64,000 bases of DNA. Origin: Bacteroidota bacterium (GTDB taxonomy: Bacteria > Bacteroidota > Bacteroidia > B-17B0 > Aurantibacillaceae). A model generated the notes under the pieces. That model worked only from the letters and a program-made list of their open reading frames with translations. It searched no databases and was not told the DNA's origin. The position numbers and the translations under genes are program-made. Of this stretch, positions 17,413 to 25,145 are shown piece by piece (the stretch's first letter is position 1; every line of letters starts with the position of its first letter). The stretch covers positions 24,498-88,497 of the forward strand of contig JAQZBQ010000012.1 in the NCBI GenBank assembly GCA_029237825.1, read 5' to 3'.

Positions 17413-18657
17413 TTAGAGTACATCTTTGTGCATTCTTGCTTTTATAAGTTTACTTACCCGGTAAACCATATAAATCGCAATTAGTGTTAAGATAGTAATT
17501 ACAATTCCTAATATGTTATAATTTTCCAAAGGACTGTATTTATCTTTTTGAACAACTATCATTCCGCCAATTGCCGCAGCGATCCCTCCCGCGATTTGCT
17601 GAAGTGAGGAATTAATACTCATAAAAGCGCCGCGGTCATGTAATTTGGGTAAGGCAGTAACAAGAGCCATCGATGGTACCATACGGCTCATAATTCCCAT
17701 CATCATCAATACATTTAATACCATCACTACCGAAATATGTACAGGCGTTAGGTTTGTATAAATTAATACAACTACGATGAGCCATAAAGAAGCAATAGCA
17801 AACAATTTTAGCTTATCAATTTTATCACTTAGTTTTCCAATAACGGGCATAATAATTAAAGTTGCTATTCCAGCCACCATAAAAAGTAGTGGCAACTGCT
17901 CGGCGGTTACGTGCAGGTTATTAATCGCAAACGCACTTCCCCAGGGCATCATCATAAATCCGCCAAGAGATAACATGGCGGTTGCCAAAAATCCGATGCG
18001 GTAATCCTTCTGGCGAACCGTATGAAGCAAATGCTTGAATGCGTTTTTTTCATTCTTCGTTTCCAGATGTTTGGTAATGGGCTTTATTTTTAGAAGAATC
18101 AGAACCCAAACCACAAGCGCTAAAACCACGATCATAAGAAACGGTGCTTCCCAGTTCCAATGATTTGCAAGGTACAGGCTGATAGGTATGCCCAGTACCT
18201 GGCTGGCACCAAATCCCATCTGCATAAAACCCATCACGCGACCCCTTTGTTCTAAAAGAAACAAATCGGCAACAATGGCCATCGAAATGGATCCAATTAC
18301 TCCGCCAAAGATCCCCGTAAAAACACGTGCAGCCACTAACATGGGATAAGTGGTTGAAATTCCACATAAAAAGGTGCCTATGATGAATCCAATATAAAAG
18401 AATTGTAAAAGTTTCTTCCGGTCGAACTTATCCGCAAATCCTGCAGTAAGTAAACCGGAGATTCCGGCACTAAATGCGTAGCTCGACACTGAAAAACCAA
18501 ATTGGGTGGTAGTCATATTCATTGATTTCATTAAAATATCACCTAGCGGTGACATTACCATGAAATCGAGGACCACAGTGAACTGTGTAAGTGCAAGTAA
18601 AATAATAACAGTAATTTGATAAGTGGAAAATTTAGTCACCGAGTAAGGTTTCGACAT
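17413..18657 (-). CDS. MFS transporter (drug exporter type)
   Basis: 414 residues from the ATG at 18657; the frame is open further upstream, but that segment looks like leader, not protein. About twelve membrane segments are visible, with the MFS loop signature GLLTAGFADKFDRKKLL between helices 2 and 3 and RVFTGIFGGVIGSISMAI in helix 4/5. The second half is marked by GKLSDKIDKLKLF. It resembles arabinose/drug efflux permeases of the AraJ/NepI kind. A TATCTTTG box (18687-18694), 30 bp upstream of the start, could be a -7 element. It is followed by a GNAT gene. Confidence 0.82.
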   Translation of the reverse strand: MSKPYSVTKFSTYQITVIILLALTQFTVVLDFMVMSPLGDILMKSMNMTTTQFGFSVSSYAFSAGISGLLTAGFADKFDRKKLLQFFYIGFIIGTFLCGISTTYPMLVAARVFTGIFGGVIGSISMAIVADLFLLEQRGRVMGFMQMGFGASQVLGIPISLYLANHWNWEAPFLMIVVLALVVWVLILLKIKPITKHLETKNEKNAFKHLLHTVRQKDYRIGFLATAMLSLGGFMMMPWGSAFAINNLHVTAEQLPLLFMVAGIATLIIMPVIGKLSDKIDKLKLFAIASLWLIVVVLIYTNLTPVHISVVMVLNVLMMMGIMSRMVPSMALVTALPKLHDRGAFMSINSSLQQIAGGIAAAIGGMIVVQKDKYSPLENYNILGIVITILTLIAIYMVYRVSKLIKARMHKDVL

Positions 18658-18978
18658 ATAAAATAAGATTAAGCTATAGGGCAAGGCAAAGATAGAAAAT
18701 ATATAAAAGGTTGTTGCAGGCACAACATATACATTAATCACCTTTGGCCGTGCGGTAATTCTGTAAATGCAAATGAAACGAAAATTTGTTATTTACAGCG
18801 CCACCTATTATTAAAATCTTTTTAGCGATTGTTTTTTGGCACCAGACGAATGTAGCGCTCGATGGGCAATTCTCAGCTTAGTTTTACATCTATAGCAACA
18901 AACATTCTACTGCGTTAAAGTGTTGGTTCTATAATTAAAGAAAATAAGCAAAAATTATAAACTTTAAAATTCATTCTT
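18658..18978. other. Intergenic stretch between divergent genes
   Basis: About 320 bp between the MFS gene (minus) and the small DUF1328 gene (plus). Apart from a TATCTTTG box at 18687-18694 on the minus strand I see no gene, RNA or strong hairpin. Promoters for both sides must lie here. Confidence 0.5.
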
Positions 18979-19149
18979 ATGTTAAAATGGACCGCAATTT
19001 TTTTCGTGATTGCAATTATTGCCGCAGTATTTGGTTTTACAGGTATTGCTGAGGGTGCTGCCTCAATAGCAAAGACAATTTTCTTTTTCTTTTTAGCCCT
19101 GGTGGTTATTACTGCCATATTGGGTTTTACAGTTTTTAAAAAACCATAG
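18979..19149 (+). CDS. Small membrane protein, DUF1328/YtjA family
   Basis: 56 residues, starting MLKWTAIFFVIAII. Two hydrophobic segments flank FGFTGIAEGAASIAKT, the hallmark of the DUF1328 (YtjA) family of short inner-membrane proteins, and the protein ends in GFTVFKKP. Function is not known; in many bacteria it sits with CsbD, YtxH and other stress-induced small genes, as here. The minus-strand frame over the same bases is antisense and has no family features. Confidence 0.85.
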   Translation: MLKWTAIFFVIAIIAAVFGFTGIAEGAASIAKTIFFFFLALVVITAILGFTVFKKP

Positions 19150-19251
19150 AGAGTCATTAAAGATGCGACGGACCTTGGCCGGATATACGAGGTGAATCAA
19201 AACCGATGTATGGCCAGCCTTGTTCCGCGTCAATTTCAACTAAATTAAAGA

Positions 19252-19698
19252 ATGCGAATGATTAAAATGAATTTTCTGTCCGGTTTATCTACTTGCTTCC
19301 CAGTAATTGCAATTTTTTTTATGAATTCGTTGTATTCGCAAGCAGATTCAAGTCGGGTTAGAATTCAGGATTGTTGCATGATGAAAGACGGCAGGATGAT
19401 GCATGTCAGTGATGGTAAAATGGAGGTGCTTGAACGGGAGATGGTGATGAAAAACGGCACACGTTGTAATGCAAATGGAGAATGCATCACACTCGAAGGA
19501 GAGAAGACCATGATGAAAGAGGGGCAATGTATGGATTCGATGGGTCGCATTACGGATTGCAGCAATTTGATAAGGTCCAACGATAATCAAAAAGGTAAAT
19601 CCAGTATTATTTATACCTGTCCGAAGCACGCGGAAGTTGAAAATGACGGACCAGGTATTTGTCCAAAATGTGGCACTACGCTAATTGAACGGGAATAA
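19252..19698 (+). CDS. Secreted DUF6799-type protein with C-terminal heavy-metal binding domain
   Basis: 148 residues with a signal peptide (FPVIAIFFMNSLYSQ). Residues about 40-105 hold two degenerate units rich in Met and Cys (DCCMMKDGRMMHV, then TMMKEGQCMDSMGRI), like the DUF6799 repeat. The C-terminus, YTCPKHAEVENDGPGICPKCGTTL, matches the heavy-metal-binding HMBD motif found at the ends of CusB-like and copper ATPase proteins. This suggests periplasmic binding of copper or a related metal (inference). The ATG at 19252 is followed by others at 19258 and 19267 that would also give a signal peptide. Confidence 0.75.
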   Translation: MRMIKMNFLSGLSTCFPVIAIFFMNSLYSQADSSRVRIQDCCMMKDGRMMHVSDGKMEVLEREMVMKNGTRCNANGECITLEGEKTMMKEGQCMDSMGRITDCSNLIRSNDNQKGKSSIIYTCPKHAEVENDGPGICPKCGTTLIERE

Positions 19699-19759
19699 AT
19701 GCGAAAGAGCTTAACAGGCGAAAGGAATAAGATATTTATAACAACTAAAAAAAGAAAAA

Positions 19760-20416
19760 ATGGCAACAAAAAACAAACCTGCAAAGAAAGCCTTAACTAA
19801 AAAGGCGCCGACAAGAAAAGCGCCAACAAAAAAGGCCGCTACTAAAAAGGCTGCTACTAAAAAGGCTCCTACAAAAAAGGCTGCTACAAAAAAAAGTTCA
19901 CAAGGTGTTAAAGCTAAACCTGATGCTGCAAAAGGCCTGCGTGATCTTTTTGAGAATGAATTAAAAGATATTTATTGGGCTGAAAAGGCGCTTACAAAAG
20001 CTATCCCTAAAATGATCAAAAATGCATCGTCTGAGGAATTGGTTGATGCGCTTAATGAACACTTACAGGTTACTGAGGAGCAAGTGTCACGTTTAGAAGA
20101 GGTTTTTGAAGCGATTGGAGTAAAAGCTCAGGCGAAAAAATGCGAAGCAATGGCAGGTTTGATTAAAGAAGCTGAAGAAATTATGCAGGATACCGAAAAA
20201 GGTGATGTACGTGACGCGGGGATCATTTCAGCTGGCCAAAAAGTAGAACACTATGAAATAGCTACTTATGGTACATTATGCGCTTTCGCACGCATTTTAG
20301 GTGAAGATAAAGCAGCAGCATTATTGTCTGATACCCTTGATGAAGAAAAAGAAGCTGATGAGAAATTAAGCGAAATCGCTGAATCTTCGATCAATATCGA
20401 GGCAATGGCTGACTAA
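19760..20416 (+). CDS. DUF892 (YciE/YciF) ferritin-like protein with histone H1-like Lys/Ala tail
   Basis: 218 residues. Residues 1-58 are a basic, low-complexity tail of KKA[PA]T units, like the C-terminal tail of histone H1 and of bacterial H1-like proteins. Residues about 59-215 form a DUF892 four-helix ferritin-like domain: GLRDLFENELKDIYWAEKAL, LNEHLQVTEEQVSRLEEVFEAIG, AGQKVEHYEIATYGTL and LDEEKEADEKL, with the carboxylates and His of a di-metal site. YciF-type proteins are stress-induced. The tail should bind DNA, so a Dps-like DNA-protecting role is an attractive inference. An intact frame and good spacing to YtxH downstream argue against artefact. Confidence 0.85.
   Translation: MATKNKPAKKALTKKAPTRKAPTKKAATKKAATKKAPTKKAATKKSSQGVKAKPDAAKGLRDLFENELKDIYWAEKALTKAIPKMIKNASSEELVDALNEHLQVTEEQVSRLEEVFEAIGVKAQAKKCEAMAGLIKEAEEIMQDTEKGDVRDAGIISAGQKVEHYEIATYGTLCAFARILGEDKAAALLSDTLDEEKEADEKLSEIAESSINIEAMAD
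19781..19894 (+). repeat. Short tandem repeats encoding KKA[PA]T units
   Basis: About seven units of 15 bp, each coding for Lys-Lys-Ala-(Pro/Ala)-Thr, within the N-terminus of the DUF892 gene. Near-identical codons (aaaaaggct) suggest growth by slippage or unequal exchange, so the tail length may vary among strains. Confidence 0.85.
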
Positions 20417-20477
20417 TCAATTAAAAGAAAATAAAAACAAAAATCAAATAAATAATAACAATTAAAAACCAAAAAAC

Positions 20478-20789
20478 ATGAGTACAGGAAAAGTTTTATT
20501 AGGAGTAATTGCAGGTGCTGCGGTAGGAGCTGCTTTAGGTATTTTATTTGCACCAGACAAAGGTTCAAACACACGTGCCAAATTAACTAAAACCGGTGAA
20601 GATTACATCGAAGACTTGAAAAACAAGTTTGCGGAGTTAATGGAAAGCGGACAAGAAACAATCTCCAACGCGAAAAGCAGCGCTGAAGATTTAATGGAGA
20701 AAGGCCGTTCAAAAGCTCAGGAAGTTAAATCTGATGTGAGAACAGCTATGAGCTCTTCAACAACAGGTAATAACCACAATCATGCTTAA
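20478..20789 (+). CDS. YtxH domain protein
   Basis: 103 residues. The N-terminus GKVLLGVIAGAAVGAALGILFAPDKGSNTR is the YtxH signature: a glycine-zipper-like membrane segment and the LFAPxxG motif. The rest is a charged helix with heptad-like spacing (EDYIEDLKNKFAELM, SSAEDLMEKGRSKAQEV), probably a coiled coil, ending NHNHA. YtxH proteins are small general-stress membrane proteins of unknown mechanism. Next in the same run is a holin-like protein, then an unknown gene and BrkB. Confidence 0.85.
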   Translation: MSTGKVLLGVIAGAAVGAALGILFAPDKGSNTRAKLTKTGEDYIEDLKNKFAELMESGQETISNAKSSAEDLMEKGRSKAQEVKSDVRTAMSSSTTGNNHNHA

Positions 20790-20831
20790 TGTAGGGTTAA
20801 CAGTTTAATTACATTTTAAAAATCAAGTAAC

Positions 20832-21185
20832 ATGGAAGAAAAAGCAACGCTAATAGGATCACTTGTCGATAAGGCAGAAGACTATGCAAAAACCAGTATC
20901 GATTTATTAAAGTTAAAAGCTTTGGATAAATCAACAACGGCTATCTCGTCAGTAGCATCTATTGTAGCCATCTTAATTACTTCACTTTGTGTGGTATCTA
21001 TGGTTAACATTGGTCTTGCGCTGTGGATATGCAAGTTAATGGACAGTTCGTACAGTGGTTTTTTTATCGTTGCTCTCTTCTATGCGATTTTATCTGTAAT
21101 CCTGTATGTATTCAGAGATCAAATTATCAAAACGCCAATTAGTAACAGTATAATCACTTACGTTCGTAAGGAAAAACAAATTTAG
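20832..21185 (+). CDS. DUF1469/phage-holin superfamily III-like membrane protein (YqjE type)
   Basis: 117 residues. A short cytoplasmic helix (LVDKAEDYAKTSIDLLKLKALDK) precedes two membrane segments (TAISSVASIVAILITSLCVVSMV and YSGFFIVALFYAILSVILYVF). This matches the DUF1469/YqjE-like group, often annotated as phage holin family in Bacteroidota, though no phage genes are nearby. It lies 2 bp upstream of the next gene, in the usual YqjD-YqjE-YqjK-like arrangement with YtxH before and an amphipathic protein after. Confidence 0.75.
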   Translation: MEEKATLIGSLVDKAEDYAKTSIDLLKLKALDKSTTAISSVASIVAILITSLCVVSMVNIGLALWICKLMDSSYSGFFIVALFYAILSVILYVFRDQIIKTPISNSIITYVRKEKQI

Positions 21186-21187
21186 TC

Positions 21188-21598
21188 ATGAAAAAGGAAA
21201 CTGCATTGGATGTTCTTCGTAAGGATATCGTTAAATTGGAAGCGAGACGTAGTGAGGATTTACATTTGCTGAAAGAACAAATACATGAGACTTACGAAAG
21301 TCTTAAGCCTGTAAATCTGATAAAAGGCATTTTTAAAAGCGCTACTGATTCTCCGGAAATTTCAACTGGACTTACCAAGGCTGCAATGGGGGTTACTTCA
21401 GGACACCTGATTAAACGCCTCCTGTTCGGTACGTCCCACAACCCGTTAAAGCGTATGGCTGGAGCAGCCGTGCAAGCAATTGTCACAAATATCGTAAGTA
21501 ATAATTCTGAAAAAATTGCAGACAAAGGAAAAGGAATTATTAATGCGATTAAATCATTAGTTACTAAAAAGAAGGAGCCTGCGCACGTTGATTTTTAA
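21188..21598 (+). CDS. Hypothetical protein, YqjK-like position
   Basis: 136 residues. The N-terminal 45 are a charged helix (LRKDIVKLEARRSEDLHLLKEQI). The middle is glycine- and alanine-rich with weakly hydrophobic stretches (GLTKAAMGVTSGHLIKRLLFG, MAGAAVQAIVTNIVSNNSEKI), and the end is basic (LVTKKKEPAHVDF). I do not recognise the family. The 2-bp gap to the DUF1469 gene suggests a partner of that membrane protein, perhaps bound to the membrane by its amphipathic middle. Confidence 0.65.
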   Translation: MKKETALDVLRKDIVKLEARRSEDLHLLKEQIHETYESLKPVNLIKGIFKSATDSPEISTGLTKAAMGVTSGHLIKRLLFGTSHNPLKRMAGAAVQAIVTNIVSNNSEKIADKGKGIINAIKSLVTKKKEPAHVDF

Positions 21599-21640
21599 AT
21601 CAGCACATTCCTTATCACTGCACTATGAAAATTGGCTATT

Positions 21641-22537
21641 ATGGCAAAGCTAGGTTTTAATACTCTTTGGCCTTTGCTTAAAGAGACTGCAAAAAAGTGG
21701 TATGACCGTGATCCTTTCAGGGAAAGCGCGGTCATAGCTTACAACGCTATATTTTCTCTTCCAGGGTTATTGGTTGTAGTAATTACTTTAGCTGGATACT
21801 TCTTTGGGCAGGAAGCTGTTAGTGGAAAATTACATCACCAGATCTCTGGCATGATGGGACCGGAAACGGCAGATCAGGTTCAAAAAATGATAATTGCTGC
21901 TAATAAATCACGGGAGTCAATATGGGCGGCAATCATCGGTGTAATCACAATTATTATCGGTGCCACAGGTGTATTTGTTCAATTGCAAAAGTCGCTCAAC
22001 ATAATCTGGGAAGTTAAAGCAACCACCCAGAAGTCGGGCATTTGGAGTTTTTTAAAAACGCGCTTGTTTTCTTTTGGACTTATCATTTCAATCGCATTCC
22101 TCCTTTTGGTTTCACTTGTTCTGTCTTCGGTATTAGCTGCCCTCGGCGACTGGATATCGGGGAACCGTTCAGAATCTTTACTCATCCTGTTCAAAATATT
22201 AAATTTTATTATCTCTCTGGTTATCATCACTGTTTTATTCGCATTGATGTTTAAAATTCTACCTGATGTAAAAACAAAGTGGCACGCTATCTGGGTTGGT
22301 GCTTTTTTAACTGCCTTGTTGTTTGTTATAGGAAAGTCGGCACTGGGATTGTACTTTGGAAAAGCTGAGCCCGGGTCGGGATACGGAGCTGCCGGTTCAA
22401 TCATCCTGATATTGCTGTGGGCATCATACTCTTCGATGATCGTATTTTTTGGCGCGGAGTTTACAAAAGTTTTCTCTGACTTCCGTTATGGTGAGGCACC
22501 TCCAACAAAAAATGCCGAAAAGAAATCTAGCGTGTGA
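21641..22537 (+). CDS. YihY/BrkB family membrane protein
   Basis: 298 residues from the ATG at 21641; the TTG at 21632 is less likely. YihY hallmarks are present: DPFRESAVIAYNAIFSLPGLLVV near the N-terminus, IIGATGVFVQLQKSLNIIWEV in the middle and GSIILILLWASYSSMIVFFGAEFTKV near the end, with six membrane segments. The function is still unsettled: early reports of RNase BN or serum resistance do not hold for the family. The AI-2E-type gene starts 4 bp after its stop, so the two are co-transcribed. Confidence 0.88.
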   Translation: MAKLGFNTLWPLLKETAKKWYDRDPFRESAVIAYNAIFSLPGLLVVVITLAGYFFGQEAVSGKLHHQISGMMGPETADQVQKMIIAANKSRESIWAAIIGVITIIIGATGVFVQLQKSLNIIWEVKATTQKSGIWSFLKTRLFSFGLIISIAFLLLVSLVLSSVLAALGDWISGNRSESLLILFKILNFIISLVIITVLFALMFKILPDVKTKWHAIWVGAFLTALLFVIGKSALGLYFGKAEPGSGYGAAGSIILILLWASYSSMIVFFGAEFTKVFSDFRYGEAPPTKNAEKKSSV

Positions 22538-22541
22538 GACT

Positions 22542-23630
22542 ATGATAAAGTCAGACCATTATCCTTTCTATTTTAAATTTGCGAGTATCCTCGTTTGCAT
22601 TATTGGTTTCATTTATATCATGTGCGTTGGGCAGAATATTATAGCGCCCTTAATATTTGCCGCGATTATTTCCATTCTTCTGAATCCAATGGTGAACTTT
22701 TTAGTCCGGAAAAAATTTAACCGGTTACTGGCAATTTGTATTGCATTATTAGTGGGAATCCTGTTCACTGCCGGGTTAATATATTTTATTGCTTCGCAAA
22801 TGGCTATGTTTTCTGAAGCCTTGCCACAGCTCAAAGAAAAATTTTTTACAATGTTACATGATGCTGAAGCTTGGGTTTCGCGACGGTTTAATGTCAGCAC
22901 ATCAAAAATTGACGCGTGGATCACAGAACAAAAAAAGGAGGGTTTGAATAATTCTACCTCGATGATAGGTGAAACCATTAGCACGGTTGGTGGTTTATTC
23001 GTCATGATCCTTTTGATCCCGGTCTATGTTTTTCTCTTTTTATTTTACAAACCATTGCTACTCGAATTCATTCATAAAATTTTTCCTGCGCAGAACGATT
23101 TAATGGTAAACGATGTGCTAAAGGAAATTAAAACACTAATTCAAAGTTACCTTGTTGGCCTTATGATCGAAGCCGCCATAGTGACTGCGTTATGCACTAC
23201 CGGACTCCTGATTATTGGCATTGATTATGCAATACTGATTGGAATCATAGGCGCTCTTCTAAACCTTATTCCCTATATTGGAGGAATCATTGCCACGCTT
23301 TTGCCTATGACCCTCGCAATAGCAACAAAAGAGCCTGTACATGCCCTGTACGTGTTAATATTATATTGCTCTGTTCAGTTGATCGATAATAATTTCATCG
23401 TCCCAAAAATTGTTGCGTCCAAGGTTAAGATCAATGCCCTGGTCTCTATCGTGATAGTTTTAATTGGGGGTGCGATATGGGGGGTTGCCGGAATGTTTTT
23501 ATCGCTTCCACTTGTTGCTATTTGTAAAGTAATTTGCGACCGGATAGAACCTCTAAAACCTATCGGTTTCCTATTGGGTGACAATATGCCGAACGTCATG
23601 CTTTTCAGGAAACGGCCCAAAACAGCATAG
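22542..23630 (+). CDS. AI-2E/PerM family permease
   Basis: 362 residues from the ATG at 22542; the frame runs 93 bp upstream into the previous gene, so the shorter start is chosen. The PerM layout is clear: an N-terminal helix pair (ILVCIIGFIYIMCVGQNII, LIFAAIISILLNPMVNFLV), a soluble middle (residues about 100-190), then LLNLIPYIGGIIATLLPMTLAI and DNNFIVPKIVASKVKINALVSI, the family signature. Family members are exporters, some linked to AI-2 or to Na+/H+ exchange; the substrate is unknown here. Confidence 0.87.
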   Translation: MIKSDHYPFYFKFASILVCIIGFIYIMCVGQNIIAPLIFAAIISILLNPMVNFLVRKKFNRLLAICIALLVGILFTAGLIYFIASQMAMFSEALPQLKEKFFTMLHDAEAWVSRRFNVSTSKIDAWITEQKKEGLNNSTSMIGETISTVGGLFVMILLIPVYVFLFLFYKPLLLEFIHKIFPAQNDLMVNDVLKEIKTLIQSYLVGLMIEAAIVTALCTTGLLIIGIDYAILIGIIGALLNLIPYIGGIIATLLPMTLAIATKEPVHALYVLILYCSVQLIDNNFIVPKIVASKVKINALVSIVIVLIGGAIWGVAGMFLSLPLVAICKVICDRIEPLKPIGFLLGDNMPNVMLFRKRPKTA

Positions 23631-23742
23631 GTTTGTAAAAATCATTATTTTTTTTTGGTTTTAAACCTTAGAAGGAGGTTTTTAGCGAATAGAATGTGTA
23701 CTCTCTTCTAAGCAATTTACTTTTATTAAAAAAACCAAGGCT

Positions 23743-24603
23743 ATGGATCTATCGTTAAAGATTGATACAGTAGAAAATATCAGTACTGAAAAATTCAACA
23801 GTATTTATTTTAAAACACAAAAGCCTGTTGTAATTAAAGGCCTTTCACGTAACACAGAAGCAGCCAGGAAGTGGTCGATTCAGTATTTTAAAGATATCCT
23901 CGGCGATGTGATTGTTGATGTATACGACAACGGCAATAAGCAAAGTGCTAAATCCGCATTTACGGTTCCTGACCTTAAAATGAAGTTTAGCGAATACCTT
24001 GACATTCTTGCTAAAAACGAACAAACTAACCTGCGAATTTTTCTTTTTGATCTTTTTAAGTATGAGGCCAGATTGAAAAAAGAATTTCCTTGTCCCGATC
24101 TTTTCAAAGGATTATTGGATAACATCGGCCATATGTTTTTTGGAGGTAAGGACACAACTGTTAGGATCCATTATGATATTGATATGTCGAACGTTCTTCA
24201 TACTCATTTTGGAGGAAGAAAGCGTGTGGTTTTAATTGCTCCGGAGTATTCTACGCTGTTGTATTGTTTACCGTTAAATACCTATTCCTTAATTAATCCT
24301 GATAAGCCAGATTATAAAAAATACCCGGGTTTGCAATATGTGAAAGGTTATGATTTTATATTAGAGCCGGGCGATTCATTATTTATGCCAAGCGGTTACT
24401 GGCATTATATGACCTATCTTGAAAGCAGTTTTTCTGTAAGTTATCGGCGCATCGGACCAAGTGTTCAGGCGCCCATTCAGGGCATGCTTAATTTAGGATT
24501 ATATATGCCAACCGATAAGTTATTAAATAAAGTAATGGATAACAAATGGCTTGCAATGAAAGAGCAGATCGCCGAAAATCGAATTAACCGGTATTTTTCC
24601 TAA
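23743..24603 (+). CDS. JmjC/cupin-8-like Fe(II)/2-oxoglutarate oxygenase
   Basis: 286 residues. An N-terminal FKTQKPVVIKGLSR stretch is typical of cupin_8 proteins. The iron triad is HYDID (His-x-Asp) at about 143-145 and the distal His in SGYWHYMTYL; a TTVRIHYD and FGGRKRVVLIAP block completes the double-stranded beta-helix. Members hydroxylate Asn, His or Arg on proteins (FIH, ycfD-like). The target is unknown. It stands alone, about 110 bp after the PerM gene, and is convergent with the GAF gene. Confidence 0.85.
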   Translation: MDLSLKIDTVENISTEKFNSIYFKTQKPVVIKGLSRNTEAARKWSIQYFKDILGDVIVDVYDNGNKQSAKSAFTVPDLKMKFSEYLDILAKNEQTNLRIFLFDLFKYEARLKKEFPCPDLFKGLLDNIGHMFFGGKDTTVRIHYDIDMSNVLHTHFGGRKRVVLIAPEYSTLLYCLPLNTYSLINPDKPDYKKYPGLQYVKGYDFILEPGDSLFMPSGYWHYMTYLESSFSVSYRRIGPSVQAPIQGMLNLGLYMPTDKLLNKVMDNKWLAMKEQIAENRINRYFS

Positions 24604-24620
24604 TTCCAAAAACTTCCAAA

Positions 24621-25130
24621 TCAGTTTGTGGGATTATCGGATGTAATAACTTCAGAAATGGTTTGCGCGAGTAATCTGACGCCATTTAATTCAACCTCCG
24701 ATGGTGTTTTAATTTGCCTGTAGTACGTACCAAAAGTTCCTAACACCTTCCCATTATCAGTTTTAATAGGCATGCTCCAGGCACCCGCAAAGCCAATGGA
24801 TATTGGCAAATGTTTCAGTTCGGCCCATTTATTATCCGCATTAAAATTCGTGGTAATAACTACGTTCCCCGTGGCTGCAGCAGCAGCGCAGGTTCCTAAC
24901 CCGGGATCGGGTTTAATGCCGTCAATGGCCTTTATATAGTCTTCAGGCAATTTTGGAGAAATGGCGTTTCGAAGCAATCCTTTCTCGTCAAGTAATAAAA
25001 TGGACACCGCTGATTGGGATCCAAAAATGTGGTCGGCTTCCTTTGCAACGTAGATAAGAATCTTTCTTTTGCCGGTGCCTGACTGAAGCATCTTTTGAGC
25101 TTCCTGGCAAATTGTTTGGAACCGAATCAT
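24621..25130 (-). CDS. GAF-domain protein
   Basis: 169 residues covering one GAF domain: ILIYVAKEADHIFGSQSAVSILLLD, then LGTCAAAAATGNVVITTNFNAD and GFAGAWSMPIKTDNGKVLGTFGTYY, typical of single-domain GAF proteins that pair with kinases or cyclases, but no output domain is attached. Cys in GTCAAAAA is conserved in many GAF domains. It is 15 bp downstream of phaC on the same strand, so it may be a sensor for PHA control (weak inference). Confidence 0.82.
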   Translation of the reverse strand: MIRFQTICQEAQKMLQSGTGKRKILIYVAKEADHIFGSQSAVSILLLDEKGLLRNAISPKLPEDYIKAIDGIKPDPGLGTCAAAAATGNVVITTNFNADNKWAELKHLPISIGFAGAWSMPIKTDNGKVLGTFGTYYRQIKTPSEVELNGVRLLAQTISEVITSDNPTN

Positions 25131-25145
25131 TCAGTATATATATGC

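Noticed and set aside
18050..18367. Minus-strand 105-residue frame within the MFS gene
   Set aside because: Shifted frame of the transporter; rich in Cys, His and Trp without family features.
18915..19157. Minus-strand 80-residue frame
   Set aside because: It is antisense to the DUF1328 gene, whose 56 residues fit a known family.
20832..21185. Prophage remnant because of a holin-like gene
   Set aside because: DUF1469 proteins are cellular; no other phage gene is near.
23668..23711. GAAGGAGG followed by a 5-codon frame before the JmjC gene
   Set aside because: Looks like a strong ribosome site with a leader peptide, but the spacing of 14 or so bases is too long and no attenuator hairpin follows.
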